Program-made: the position numbers and the translations under genes | Part shown: positions 8,538 through 16,216 of the stretch, in pieces | How positions within the stretch are numbered: position 1 is the stretch's first letter | Layout of the letters: each line of letters starts with the position of its first letter | Notes under the pieces: generated by a model | Databases searched by the model: none | What the model saw: only the letters and a program-made list of their open reading frames with translations | Told to the model about the DNA's origin: nothing | Source: an uncultured Clostridia bacterium | GTDB lineage: Bacteria > Bacillota > Clostridia > Christensenellales > Aristaeellaceae | Direction of reading: 5' to 3' | DNA: 51,784 nt | Assembly: GCA_934647235.1 (NCBI GenBank) | Contig: CAKUFG010000021.1 | Coordinates: forward strand, 1 to 51,784

Positions 8538-9400
8538 GCCTCTTTCTCGCTTTTTCCGAGAAGCATATACAGCTTTCGATAGGTGATAAAATGTTCCCTT
8601 TCGCCAGTTTTCAGGATTGTTATCATATAGATATCCCTGGAAAGGCAGTGAAATCCTCGATCTTCCGCGTAACTCTTCATATAGTGCAAGGTTTTCAGAA
8701 TTTCTTTTTTCAGCTTATTTAAGTCCTTAAAGCATAATGACATGGAAGCGGTAACACAATACTTAGCATCAATGATACGCCCCCTGCCATATGGATCAAA
8801 GGCCCATTTTTCAGCCATTTGTTTAGTAATTACTTTTCCGGCGTCGGTCATTGAAATATTGTTGTTTTCCCATACGCCATGTGAACATACCCGGCTGATT
8901 GGAATCAATTCGCTGATTTTATGCACGACTTGCTTCAGCGTCTCATCCTGCTTCTTTTCCATATACCAATCAGGCGAAATATAAATCCAAGGCTGAAATG
9001 TTTCTATCCTGCATTGCGAACGATTATACCTGCAATCCAGAATGTCCTTTTGCAGTTGAATCAGCGCATCCAGCACATCGTGAGACCATTCCTGCCGTGC
9101 TTCTATTTTTATCTGCTGCTGATGCAGCTTTTCTGCAATTGCATCAATATCAGTCATATTCATCAGCTCTACTGCTTCGTTGATGCTCATGCCATATTGC
9201 TTGTATTCCAAACAAGACGCAACGCGCGCATACTCGTAAGAATTAAAATAACGATACTTTGAGTTTTCACTGCGTGAAGGCGCTATTACCCCCTGCTTTT
9301 CATATTTACGCAGCGTCGAATCGGAGATTCCCATTCTGAAAGCAGAGTCGCTGATACTGAACAGAAAATCGTTATACAATGCCGGTTCTTTCTCATCCAT
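8534..9400 (-). CDS. MerR-family transcriptional regulator
   Basis: 288 residues. An N-terminal winged helix (about residues 12-80) reads FRMGISDSTLRKYEKQGVIA, then RYFNSYEYARV, the usual MerR DNA-binding pattern. A helical linker with Gln-rich stretches follows at about 85-125, then a roughly 150-residue C-terminal part I cannot assign, possibly an effector-binding domain. It is adjacent to and in the same direction as the flavoprotein gene, 78 bases upstream of its start, and a MerR-like promoter lies between them. It therefore probably controls that gene. It is markedly AT-richer than the flanking serS and MATE genes. Its own promoter is at 9434-9462. Ligand unknown. Confidence 0.8.
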   Translation of the reverse strand: MDEKEPALYNDFLFSISDSAFRMGISDSTLRKYEKQGVIAPSRSENSKYRYFNSYEYARVASCLEYKQYGMSINEAVELMNMTDIDAIAEKLHQQQIKIEARQEWSHDVLDALIQLQKDILDCRYNRSQCRIETFQPWIYISPDWYMEKKQDETLKQVVHKISELIPISRVCSHGVWENNNISMTDAGKVITKQMAEKWAFDPYGRGRIIDAKYCVTASMSLCFKDLNKLKKEILKTLHYMKSYAEDRGFHCLSRDIYMITILKTGEREHFITYRKLYMLLGKSEKEA

Positions 9401-9433
9401 ACTTTTGCCCCCAGATTAACCTCAATGATCGTC

Positions 9434-9462
9434 AGTGTATCATGCTTCTTTGGCCGCGTCAA
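9434..9462 (-). promoter_or_regulatory. promoter of the MerR-type gene
   Basis: TTGACG, 17-base spacer, TACACT on the minus strand, 34 bases before the start codon. The tandem repeats at 9470-9560 begin just upstream of it. Confidence 0.6.
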
Positions 9463-9469
9463 GCGCACC

Positions 9470-9560
9470 GGAGCGATAAGATCAATTGTGCGCTGGAGCG
9501 ATAAGATCAATTGTGCGCGTTATTTCTTATTTACTGTTGAGCGCGTTATTTCTTATTTAC
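9470..9560. repeat. two sets of tandem direct repeats between divergent promoters
   Basis: A 24-base unit (starting GGAGCGATAAGATCAATTG) occurs at 9470-9493 and 9495-9518. A 20-base unit (GCGCGTTATTTCTTATTTAC) occurs at 9515-9534 and 9541-9560. They fill the space between the MerR-gene promoter on the minus strand and the serS promoter on the plus strand. They could be regulator binding sites or simple duplications. Confidence 0.85.
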
Positions 9561-9564
9561 GCCC

Positions 9565-9593
9565 TTGCAATTTGCGGTAAAGCCTGCTATAAT
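9565..9593 (+). promoter_or_regulatory. serS promoter
   Basis: TTGCAA, 17-base spacer, TATAAT. It is followed by the T-box leader, so transcription starts near 9600. Confidence 0.8.
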
Positions 9594-9819
9594 GCTTCTG
9601 TCGCAAGGAACGGGAGCATACGCCCCGCGCGCGCAGAGAGAGCCGTTGGCTGGTGCAAAACGGCGGCGTGCAGCGTTATTCCACCCGGGAGCGCGCGGTG
9701 AGAGCCGCGGGGGGCGCCCCATACAGCGCCAGCGAGAGGCCGCTTTGGCGGCAATCGGGGTGGCAACGCGGACAAGGTTCGTCCCCATTGGTGGGAGCGG
9801 GCTTTTTTTATTTCAATTT
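9594..9819 (+). promoter_or_regulatory. T-box leader of serS
   Basis: The leader has the conserved parts of a T-box riboswitch. AGAGAG is followed by a stem (GCCGTT...AACGGC) capped by GGCTGGTG. The T-box GGGGTGGCAACGCGG follows at about 9757-9771, then CGTCCCC, which can pair with the GGGG to form the antiterminator. Last comes a G-rich terminator arm running into seven Ts (about 9803-9809). The bulge reads UGGC (9761-9764). Its last base C can pair with G73 of tRNA-Ser, which fits the downstream gene. Uncharged tRNA-Ser is expected to favour read-through. I did not assign the specifier codon. Confidence 0.85.
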
Positions 9820-9839
9820 TTTCAAGGAGGTTTATTCCC

Positions 9840-11105
9840 ATGCTGGATATCCGACGCATTCGTCAAAACCCGCAGGAGCTGCTTGACGCCCTGCAAAAGC
9901 GCAACAGCAAAATTGATCTGACCGAGTTCCTTCAAAAGGAGGAGGAGCGCCGCACGCTGCTCAGCCAGGTGGAAACCCTCAAGGCCCGCCGCAACGACGA
10001 GTCCAAGCGCATCGCGCAGATCAAGCGCGAGGGCGGCGACGCGCAGCCTATCATGGATGAAATGCGCCAGCTGGGCGATCAGGTAACGGCTCTGGACGCG
10101 CAGATCAAGCAGATTGAAGAATACATCAACGATTTTGTGCTGCGCCTGCCCAACTATCCCTCCGCCATGACCCCTGTGGGCAAGGACGACAGTGAAAACG
10201 TGGAGCAGCGCCGCTGGGGCGAGCCACGCCACTTTGAGTGGGAGCCCAAGGCCCATTGGGATATCGGCACCGACCTGAACATCCTGGATTTCGACGCGGC
10301 GGCCAAGATCAGCGGTGCGCGCTTTACCGTGTATCGCGGCCTGGGCGCGCGTCTTGAGCGCGCGGTCATCAATTTCTTTATGGATACCCATGCCGCCGAT
10401 GGCTACACCGAGGTGCTGCCGCCTTACATGGTCACCCGCAGCACCATGACCGGCACGGGTCAGCTGCCCAAGTTTGAAGAGGACGCCTACAAGCTGGATC
10501 AGGATACCTTCCTGATTCCCACCGCCGAGGTGCCCGTGACCAACCTGTACCGCGATATGATCCTGGACGGCAAGGATCTGCCCATCCGCCACTGCGCCTA
10601 CAGCGCGTGCTTCCGCAAGGAGGCGGGCAGCGCCGGCCGCGACACCCGCGGCCTGATCCGCCAGCACCAGTTCAATAAGGTCGAAATGGTCAAGATCACC
10701 AAGCCGGAGCAGAGCTACGAGGAGCTGGAGTCCATGACCCGTCAGGCCGAAAAGGTGCTGCAGCTGCTGGGCCTGCCCTATCGCGTGGTGGCGCTGTGCT
10801 CGGGCGATCTGGGCTTCTCCGCCGCCAAGTGCTATGATATCGAGGTGTGGATGCCCTCCTATAACCGCTATGTGGAAATCAGCTCCTGCTCCAACTGCGA
10901 GGACTTCCAGGCGCGCCGCGCGGGCATCCGCTATCGCGAGGATCCCAAGTCCAAGCCGCAGCTGTGCCACACCCTCAATGGCTCCGGCGTGGCTGTAGGC
11001 CGCACTGTGGCCGCCATTCTGGAGAACTATCAGAACAGCGACGGCAGCGTCACCGTGCCCGAAGCGCTGCGCAAGTACATGGGCGTGGACGTAATTGGCA
11101 AGTAA
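9840..11105 (+). CDS. serS: seryl-tRNA synthetase
   Basis: 421 residues, the family's usual length. The N-terminal 100 residues form the tRNA-binding coiled coil, beginning MLDIRRIRQNPQELLDALQK. The class II catalytic core follows, with motif 2 around ACFRKEAGSAGRDTRGLIRQ, and motif 3 near the end (LNGSGVAVGRTVAAILENYQ). It charges tRNA-Ser with serine in the cytoplasm. AAGGAGG lies before the ATG. It is controlled by the T-box leader just upstream, and transcription probably stops or weakens before the methionine operon, which has its own promoter at 11149. Confidence 0.97.
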   Translation: MLDIRRIRQNPQELLDALQKRNSKIDLTEFLQKEEERRTLLSQVETLKARRNDESKRIAQIKREGGDAQPIMDEMRQLGDQVTALDAQIKQIEEYINDFVLRLPNYPSAMTPVGKDDSENVEQRRWGEPRHFEWEPKAHWDIGTDLNILDFDAAAKISGARFTVYRGLGARLERAVINFFMDTHAADGYTEVLPPYMVTRSTMTGTGQLPKFEEDAYKLDQDTFLIPTAEVPVTNLYRDMILDGKDLPIRHCAYSACFRKEAGSAGRDTRGLIRQHQFNKVEMVKITKPEQSYEELESMTRQAEKVLQLLGLPYRVVALCSGDLGFSAAKCYDIEVWMPSYNRYVEISSCSNCEDFQARRAGIRYREDPKSKPQLCHTLNGSGVAVGRTVAAILENYQNSDGSVTVPEALRKYMGVDVIGK

Positions 11106-11148
11106 TTGGCCGAAACGTTCAAGTACAGCCAAAATACAAAATTTGCCC

Positions 11149-11177
11149 TTGACAATCCATAAAAGGGCTGGTATAGT
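11149..11177 (+). promoter_or_regulatory. promoter of the methionine uptake operon
   Basis: TTGACA (perfect -35), 17-base spacer, TATAGT. The transcript would start near 11184 and include the Met-rich leader ORF and the terminator. Confidence 0.85.
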
Positions 11178-11219
11178 ACCCGCATGAACGGTTGATCACT
11201 GAGGAAAGGAGAGCGCACC

Positions 11220-11318
11220 GTGATGAAGCGTATGGCGATGGACAACATGATGATGCAGATGTACATGTACATGTGCATGCGTCGCTGCGCCTTGATCGAT
11301 GTGCTTTCTCAGCGGTAA
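11220..11318 (+). CDS. methionine-rich leader peptide (attenuator ORF)
   Basis: A 31-32 residue ORF begins at GTG 11220 (8 bases after AAGGAG) or ATG 11223 and stops with TAA at 11316-11318. From the ATG it reads MKRMAMDNMMMQMYMYMCM followed by RRCALIDVLSQR. That is ten Met in 31 residues, with a run of three, and an eleventh if the GTG is used. Such a density of one codon in a short ORF directly before a terminator and a methionine transporter is what a ribosome-stalling attenuator needs. The last Met codon is at 11277-11279. The 3' part of the ORF (11297-11310) can pair with the terminator's 5' arm. This reading is strong; the regulation itself is inferred. Confidence 0.85.
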   Translation: MMKRMAMDNMMMQMYMYMCMRRCALIDVLSQR

Positions 11319-11375
11319 GCGCTTGTTTGTGAGCGCCGGCCGTACCATCCGGTATGCAACGGGGAAGCTTCATCG
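11297..11375 (+). promoter_or_regulatory. predicted antiterminator pairing of the met attenuator
   Basis: Bases 11297-11310 (CGATGTGCTTTCTC) can pair with 11361-11375 (GGGGAAGCTTCATCG). There are five pairs, a 1x2 internal loop, then eight pairs including two G-U. The second strand is the 5' arm and loop of the terminator at 11358-11391, so the two structures exclude each other. A ribosome held on the Met codons (up to 11279) would leave the first strand free and allow read-through. One that reaches the stop codon would cover it and let the terminator form. Confidence 0.65.
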
Positions 11376-11391
11376 AGCTTCCCCGTTTTTT
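11358..11391 (+). terminator. attenuator terminator of the met operon
   Basis: AACGGGGAAGCT pairs with AGCTTCCCCGTT around a six-base loop and is followed by six Ts. It lies 40 bases after the leader ORF and 139 bases before metQ. Confidence 0.9.
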
Positions 11392-11414
11392 ATTACCGAA
11401 AGGAGGCCCCGCCC

Positions 11415-11507
11415 ATGAGCCGCTGCCTGATCGTGACCAATCGCTTCAGCAAACGAATGCGACGCTCCTTACACGCATCCCCGTTTGCCGCGCAGATCAC
11501 AAAATGA
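11415..11507 (+). CDS. possible small ORF before metQ
   Basis: A 30-residue ORF (MSRCLIVTNRFSKRMRRSLH and ten more residues) has AGGAGG eight bases before its ATG and stops 23 bases before the metQ start. It follows the attenuator terminator. It could be a small protein, a translational coupling ORF, or the stub of a lost gene. I recognise no family. The strong ribosome site is the main support. Confidence 0.35.
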   Translation: MSRCLIVTNRFSKRMRRSLHASPFAAQITK

Positions 11508-11530
11508 AACAAAAAAAGGAGAAAAACACC

Positions 11531-12376
11531 ATGAAAAAGCTGCTTGCTATCCTGCTGACCCTGGCTCTGTCCCTGTCCTTCACCGCCGCCCTGGCTGATA
11601 CCGTTACCATCGGCGTGCCCAACGACACCACCAACGAAGCCCGCGCCCTGCTGCTGCTGCAGGCCAACGGCGTCATCAAGCTGGCCATGGGCAGCGGCAT
11701 CCAGGCCACTGTGCGCGATATCGTGGAAAACCCCTACAATGTTGAAATCGTTGAGATCGAAGCCGCTCAGCTGCCCGTTCAGCTGCCCGATCTGGACTAC
11801 GCCGTCATCAACTCCAACTACGCCATCAGCGCTGACCTGAATCCTGTGAAGGATTCCCTGCTGCTGGAGGGCTCCTACTCCGCCTACGGCAACATCCTGG
11901 CCGTGAAGGAAGGCGCTGAAGAATCCGACAAGGTGAAGGCGCTGGTCGCCGCGCTGGAAAGCAAGCAGGTGGCGGATTTCATCACCGAAACCTATAACGG
12001 CTCCGTGGTAAGCACGGTGGAAAACCCCACCGACGGCTATGACGCCACCGTGGATTACGACGCCCTCAAGGGCCAGAAGATCACCGTGGCCGCTTCTCCC
12101 ACCCCCCATGCCGAAATCCTCAAGGTTGCCCAGGAAATCCTGGCCGCTAAGGACGTCGAGCTGGAAATCGTAGAGTTCACCGATTATGTGCAGCCCAACC
12201 TGGTTGTGGACAACGGCGAGATCGACGCGAACTACTTCCAGCACCTGCCCTACCTGGAGGACTTCAACGCCGAGAACGGCACCAAGCTGGTTTCCGTATC
12301 CGTGATTCACGTAGAGCCCATGGGCCTGTACGGCGGCCGTCAAACCACCCTTGACGCGCTGGGCCTGAGCAAGTAA
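11531..12376 (+). CDS. metQ: circularly permuted MetQ-type methionine-binding protein
   Basis: 281 residues from ATG 11531 (AAGGAG upstream). Residues 1-22 are a signal peptide ending in AALA; there is no lipobox cysteine, unlike usual MetQ/NlpA lipoproteins. Residues 24-160 (VTIGVPNDTTNEARALLLLQ, DIVENPYNVEIVEIEAAQLP, AVINSNYA) correspond to the C-terminal half of normal MetQ. Residues 182-276 (ITVAASPTPHAEIL, VEFTDYVQPN, IDANYFQHLPYLEDFN, VEPMGLYGGR) correspond to its N-terminal half. The normal order is thus inverted, and both halves are complete. A linker of about 20 residues (161-181) joins the old C- and N-termini, and the new ends lie in the loop before the VPND strand. It should deliver methionine to MetN-MetI. 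First structural gene of the operon, behind the attenuator. Confidence 0.92.
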   Translation: MKKLLAILLTLALSLSFTAALADTVTIGVPNDTTNEARALLLLQANGVIKLAMGSGIQATVRDIVENPYNVEIVEIEAAQLPVQLPDLDYAVINSNYAISADLNPVKDSLLLEGSYSAYGNILAVKEGAEESDKVKALVAALESKQVADFITETYNGSVVSTVENPTDGYDATVDYDALKGQKITVAASPTPHAEILKVAQEILAAKDVELEIVEFTDYVQPNLVVDNGEIDANYFQHLPYLEDFNAENGTKLVSVSVIHVEPMGLYGGRQTTLDALGLSK

Positions 12377-12397
12377 AATATAATAGGAAGAAAATGC

Positions 12398-12426
12398 CGC
12401 ACCGGTAGGATTTTCCTGCCGGTGCG
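12398..12426 (+). other. intercistronic hairpin between metQ and metN
   Basis: CGCACCGG pairs with CCGGTGCG, extended inside by AGG with CCT. No T tract follows, so it is not a terminator. It may protect the metQ message and raise binding protein over the membrane subunits, as seen in other uptake operons (inference). Confidence 0.5.
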
Positions 12427-12449
12427 CGCGTATGAGCGGAGGAAGCCCT

Positions 12450-13448
<999 letters not shown>

Positions 13449-13449
13449 T

Positions 13450-14160
13450 ATGAATTGGTTTACAGCGAAAAAATGGCAGACCGCGTTGGAGCTTCTGCTG
13501 GATCTGGGCAAGAACGGCGTGCTCTATTATCTGTGGGAAACCTTCTATGTAACCGTGCTGGCCACGGCCTTCGCCATGCTGCTGGGCCTGCCGCTGGGCA
13601 TCTTGCTGGTGACGGGCGATGAAAAGGGCGTGCTGCCCCTGCCCAAGCTCGTGCTGCGCGCGCTGAACGCGCTGATCAACCTGCTGCGTTCGGTGCCCTT
13701 CCTGATTCTGATGATCCTGGTGGTGCCTCTTACCCGCCTGATCGTGGGCAAATCCTACGGCTCGGTGGCCTCCATCGTGCCGCTGGTGGTGGCGGCATTC
13801 CCCTTTGTGGCGCGCCTGGTGGAAAGCAGCCTGCGCGAGGTAAACCCGAATATCATTGAAATGGCGCAGAGCATGGGCGCGTCCCCGCTGCAAATCATCT
13901 GCAAGGTGATGCTGCCCGAAAGCGTGCCCTCGCTGATCAATAACGCGGCCATCGCCATCACGACCATCCTGGGCTATTCCGCCATGGGCGGCGCAATCGG
14001 CGCGGGAGGCCTGGGTAAGCTGGCCATCATGTACGGCTACAATAAGTACAATTATCCGGTGATGATCCTGGCGGTGATCGTGCTGGTGGTGCTGGTGCAG
14101 CTGTTCCAGAGCATCGGCACGCGCCTGTCCGTCAAGCTGGATAAGCGCATCCGCAAATAA
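13450..14160 (+). CDS. metI: methionine ABC transporter permease
   Basis: 236 residues with five hydrophobic segments and the binding-protein-dependent permease loop around EMAQSMGASPLQIICKVMLP, which docks onto MetN. Length and ending (GGAIGAGGLGKLAIMYGYNK) fit MetI. It starts one base after the metN stop, so translation is coupled. Last gene of the operon; three hairpins follow. Confidence 0.95.
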   Translation: MNWFTAKKWQTALELLLDLGKNGVLYYLWETFYVTVLATAFAMLLGLPLGILLVTGDEKGVLPLPKLVLRALNALINLLRSVPFLILMILVVPLTRLIVGKSYGSVASIVPLVVAAFPFVARLVESSLREVNPNIIEMAQSMGASPLQIICKVMLPESVPSLINNAAIAITTILGYSAMGGAIGAGGLGKLAIMYGYNKYNYPVMILAVIVLVVLVQLFQSIGTRLSVKLDKRIRK

Positions 14161-14187
14161 TCAAGCAACAAACAATATATACAAAAA

Positions 14188-14282
14188 GGACGCTTCAACC
14201 GAAGCGTCCCTTAGCCTGTCGAAAAGGCTTTTCGACAGGCTGCCGATGAAAGTCTGCTTTAGCTGACTTTCATCGGCTTTTT
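14188..14282 (+). terminator. three hairpins after metI, the last a terminator
   Basis: Hairpin A is GGACGCTTC/GAAGCGTCC (14188-14209). Hairpin B is a perfect 14+1+14 palindrome starting AGCCTGTCGAAAAG (14213-14241). Hairpin C pairs GCCGATGAAAGTC with GACTTTCATCGGC (14242-14277) and runs into five Ts. C is the likely metI terminator. The T run touches the stop of the convergent caspase-like gene. Confidence 0.8.
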
Positions 14283-15739
14283 CAGTTGACCCGCACGATC
14301 TCGCTTGTCGTCAGGTATTTCTCTTCGCCTATCGTGCACGCAGCCTCAACAATATAGCTGCCCGCCTGCACGATTTCACCTGCGGAGTTCTTGCCGTCCC
14401 AATAGAACAGGCTGGCCTCGCGGCCCAGGCTCAAGGGGCGCGAGGGCGTTTTGTAGGCCAGGCGGCGAACGGTCTGCCCCTGCGCGTCGCGCACCGTTAT
14501 CGTCAGGCTGCAGGGAAAACGATGCCCCACATATACGCTCAGCTCCTCGCCCTGATGAGGCTCAAAGCTTGCCGCGCAGCGGATGCTCAGCCCCGGATCG
14601 CCCGTATCGCGCTGCACGGCGATCAGCCTGCTGCCCGCCAGCATGGCGCGGCGGCCCTCCTGCGCCACCAGCTGCAGCAGCACATAGCCGTAGGGCTCGT
14701 CCTCCTCGGCCAGCAGGGAGACCGAGCGCTCTTTGCGCCCAGGGGTCAGCGCGCCCGTTTCGTTCTCGGGATCCTCAATGGTCTGGGGCGTATCAAAGCG
14801 CCACAGGCCGTTTTTGTAGTAAATCAGCTGATACTGCACGCGCACGGCGCGCCGCACGGTAAAGCTGAAATACAGCGTATCCTCTTTTTCGCTCAGCACG
14901 GCGCTGTCCAGCGTGATCGCGCCGATGGGCCGCTCGGCAGTGTCAGCCAGGTCGGGATCGTAGGCATACAGCGCAAAATCGGACTGCTGCGGATAGCACT
15001 GCGCCGTGGACGCGCCGTGGCTTTCCAGCAGGCCCTGATAGGCCTCGGCCAGCGTTACCTCACCGTCGGCGTTATAGTCAAACTCCCGCGAGCGCAGGCC
15101 CTCGCACAGTTCCTGGGCAAAGTAGCTGCCGCCGCCCAGGCCGTCCTTGTCGCGCCAGAGAAAGCTGTTTTCGCGTGCGCCGGCGCTGGTAAGCACCTGA
15201 TAATCATCGCTTTGAAAGCCGTTGCGCAGCTGGGTATCCCATGCGCCCTTGCCGATGAACGCGCCGCTGTTGCAGGCGTCCAGAATCAGCACCTTTTGCC
15301 CGGCAACGGCGTCCAGCGCGTCGCGCAGGGAATCGGCAGTCAGGTTTTCCTCGGTTTCGCCGTCCGACAGCACCAGCAGGGGCTGGAAGGTGACGCGGTC
15401 GTACAGGCCATGGGTGCAGAAATAGACGACGGAAACGTCGTTGTCGTCCGTATCGGCAAAGGTTTGCTGCATCAGCTCACGCAGCGCCTGCACGCTGCCC
15501 ACGCCCTGCTCCACGCTGACGATTGCATCGTAGCCGCGGATATCGGCCGCCAGGGCAGCCGCCATGCGGCGCACGTTCAGCGCGGCGGATGGGGTGATGC
15601 TTTCGTGCGAAAGAAACTCGCCGCAGCCCACCAGCAGCGCCCGCCGGACGACGGGGTTTTCCGCATCGTCTGCCTGCGCGCTCAGGCAGAAAAGGCAGCA
15701 CAAAAGCAGCGCCAGCACAATGCCGCAGCGTTTATACAT
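14282..15739 (-). CDS. secreted caspase-like (C14) protein with EF-hand loop and FlgD-type Ig domain
   Basis: 485 residues. The signal peptide covers about 1-23. A caspase/clostripain fold follows (about 32-260), with the catalytic His in YFCTHGLYD (H110) and Cys in LILDACNSGAF (C156). A canonical calcium loop DYNADGEVTLAE (221-232, D-x-N-x-D-G) sits at the end of that domain. The C-terminal 70 residues (VRDAQGQTVRRL, then FYWDGKNSAGEIVQAGSY) look like the FlgD-type Ig domain of secreted proteins. A calcium-dependent cysteine endopeptidase acting outside the cell is a reasonable inference; the substrate is unknown. Start at the second ATG (15739), 7 bases after GGGGGA; the first ATG (15745) is too close. 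It is a monocistronic gene. Confidence 0.85.
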   Translation of the reverse strand: MYKRCGIVLALLLCCLFCLSAQADDAENPVVRRALLVGCGEFLSHESITPSAALNVRRMAAALAADIRGYDAIVSVEQGVGSVQALRELMQQTFADTDDNDVSVVYFCTHGLYDRVTFQPLLVLSDGETEENLTADSLRDALDAVAGQKVLILDACNSGAFIGKGAWDTQLRNGFQSDDYQVLTSAGARENSFLWRDKDGLGGGSYFAQELCEGLRSREFDYNADGEVTLAEAYQGLLESHGASTAQCYPQQSDFALYAYDPDLADTAERPIGAITLDSAVLSEKEDTLYFSFTVRRAVRVQYQLIYYKNGLWRFDTPQTIEDPENETGALTPGRKERSVSLLAEEDEPYGYVLLQLVAQEGRRAMLAGSRLIAVQRDTGDPGLSIRCAASFEPHQGEELSVYVGHRFPCSLTITVRDAQGQTVRRLAYKTPSRPLSLGREASLFYWDGKNSAGEIVQAGSYIVEAACTIGEEKYLTTSEIVRVN

Positions 15740-15769
15740 GCCCATTCCCCCTTTCGCGCAGGTATGGAT

Positions 15770-15798
15770 ACTATATCATTTTGTGCGCAAAATGTCAA
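15770..15798 (-). promoter_or_regulatory. promoter of the caspase-like gene
   Basis: TTGACA, 17-base spacer, TATAGT on the minus strand, about 30 bases before the start codon. Confidence 0.8.
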
Positions 15799-15875
15799 TT
15801 AAGCGCGTAAAAGCGTTACAACTTGTTCCAAGTATGGATATATTCGGCCTGCTCTATGGCTTTTATAAAAGCAAG

Positions 15876-15910
15876 AAACGCCCGAACATTGCTGTTCAGG
15901 CGTTTTTTGC
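15876..15910 (-). terminator. terminator after rpsR
   Basis: A 13-base stem (AAACGCCCGAACA with TGTTCAGGCGTTT, one mismatch) with a four-base loop. The T tract is better on the plus strand, but the gene it ends is rpsR on the minus strand. Confidence 0.7.
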
Positions 15911-15929
15911 TATCAACCTTTAGCCGAAA

Positions 15930-16184
15930 TCAATCAACCGTGTAGGGCAGCAGCGCGATGGCACGGGCGCGCTTGATGGCCTCGGACAACTGACGCTGAT
16001 GCTTTGCGCAGGTGCCGGTCATACGGCGGGGCATGATCTTGCCGCGCTCGTTGATATAACGGCGCAGACGATTCACGTCCTTATAGTCGATATAAGCGAT
16101 TTTATTTACGCAGAAATCGCAAACCTTGCGGCGGGGCTTCCGGCCGCGCGGACGCTGTTTTCTTTCGCCACGATCTTCAGACAT
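15930..16184 (-). CDS. rpsR: 30S ribosomal protein S18 (zinc-binding form)
   Basis: 84 residues. The core YKDVNRLRRYINERGKIMPR and the end KRARAIALLPY are diagnostic for S18. The pattern KVCDFC and then GTCAKHQ gives the Cys/His set of the zinc-binding C+ form. Third gene of the rpsF-ssb-rpsR operon, the usual bacterial order. Ribosome site TAGGAGG. Confidence 0.97.
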   Translation of the reverse strand: MSEDRGERKQRPRGRKPRRKVCDFCVNKIAYIDYKDVNRLRRYINERGKIMPRRMTGTCAKHQRQLSEAIKRARAIALLPYTVD

Positions 16185-16216
16185 GGTGCTTCCTCCTATT
16201 ACAATTCAGTCAATGA

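Noticed and set aside
9822..11132. Open frame on the minus strand opposite serS
   Set aside because: Antisense to a complete seryl-tRNA synthetase with its T-box leader; no start signals.
11354..11530. A longer N-terminus for MetQ from 11354
   Set aside because: It would begin inside the attenuator terminator and add 59 residues before a perfect signal peptide that has its own AAGGAG site.
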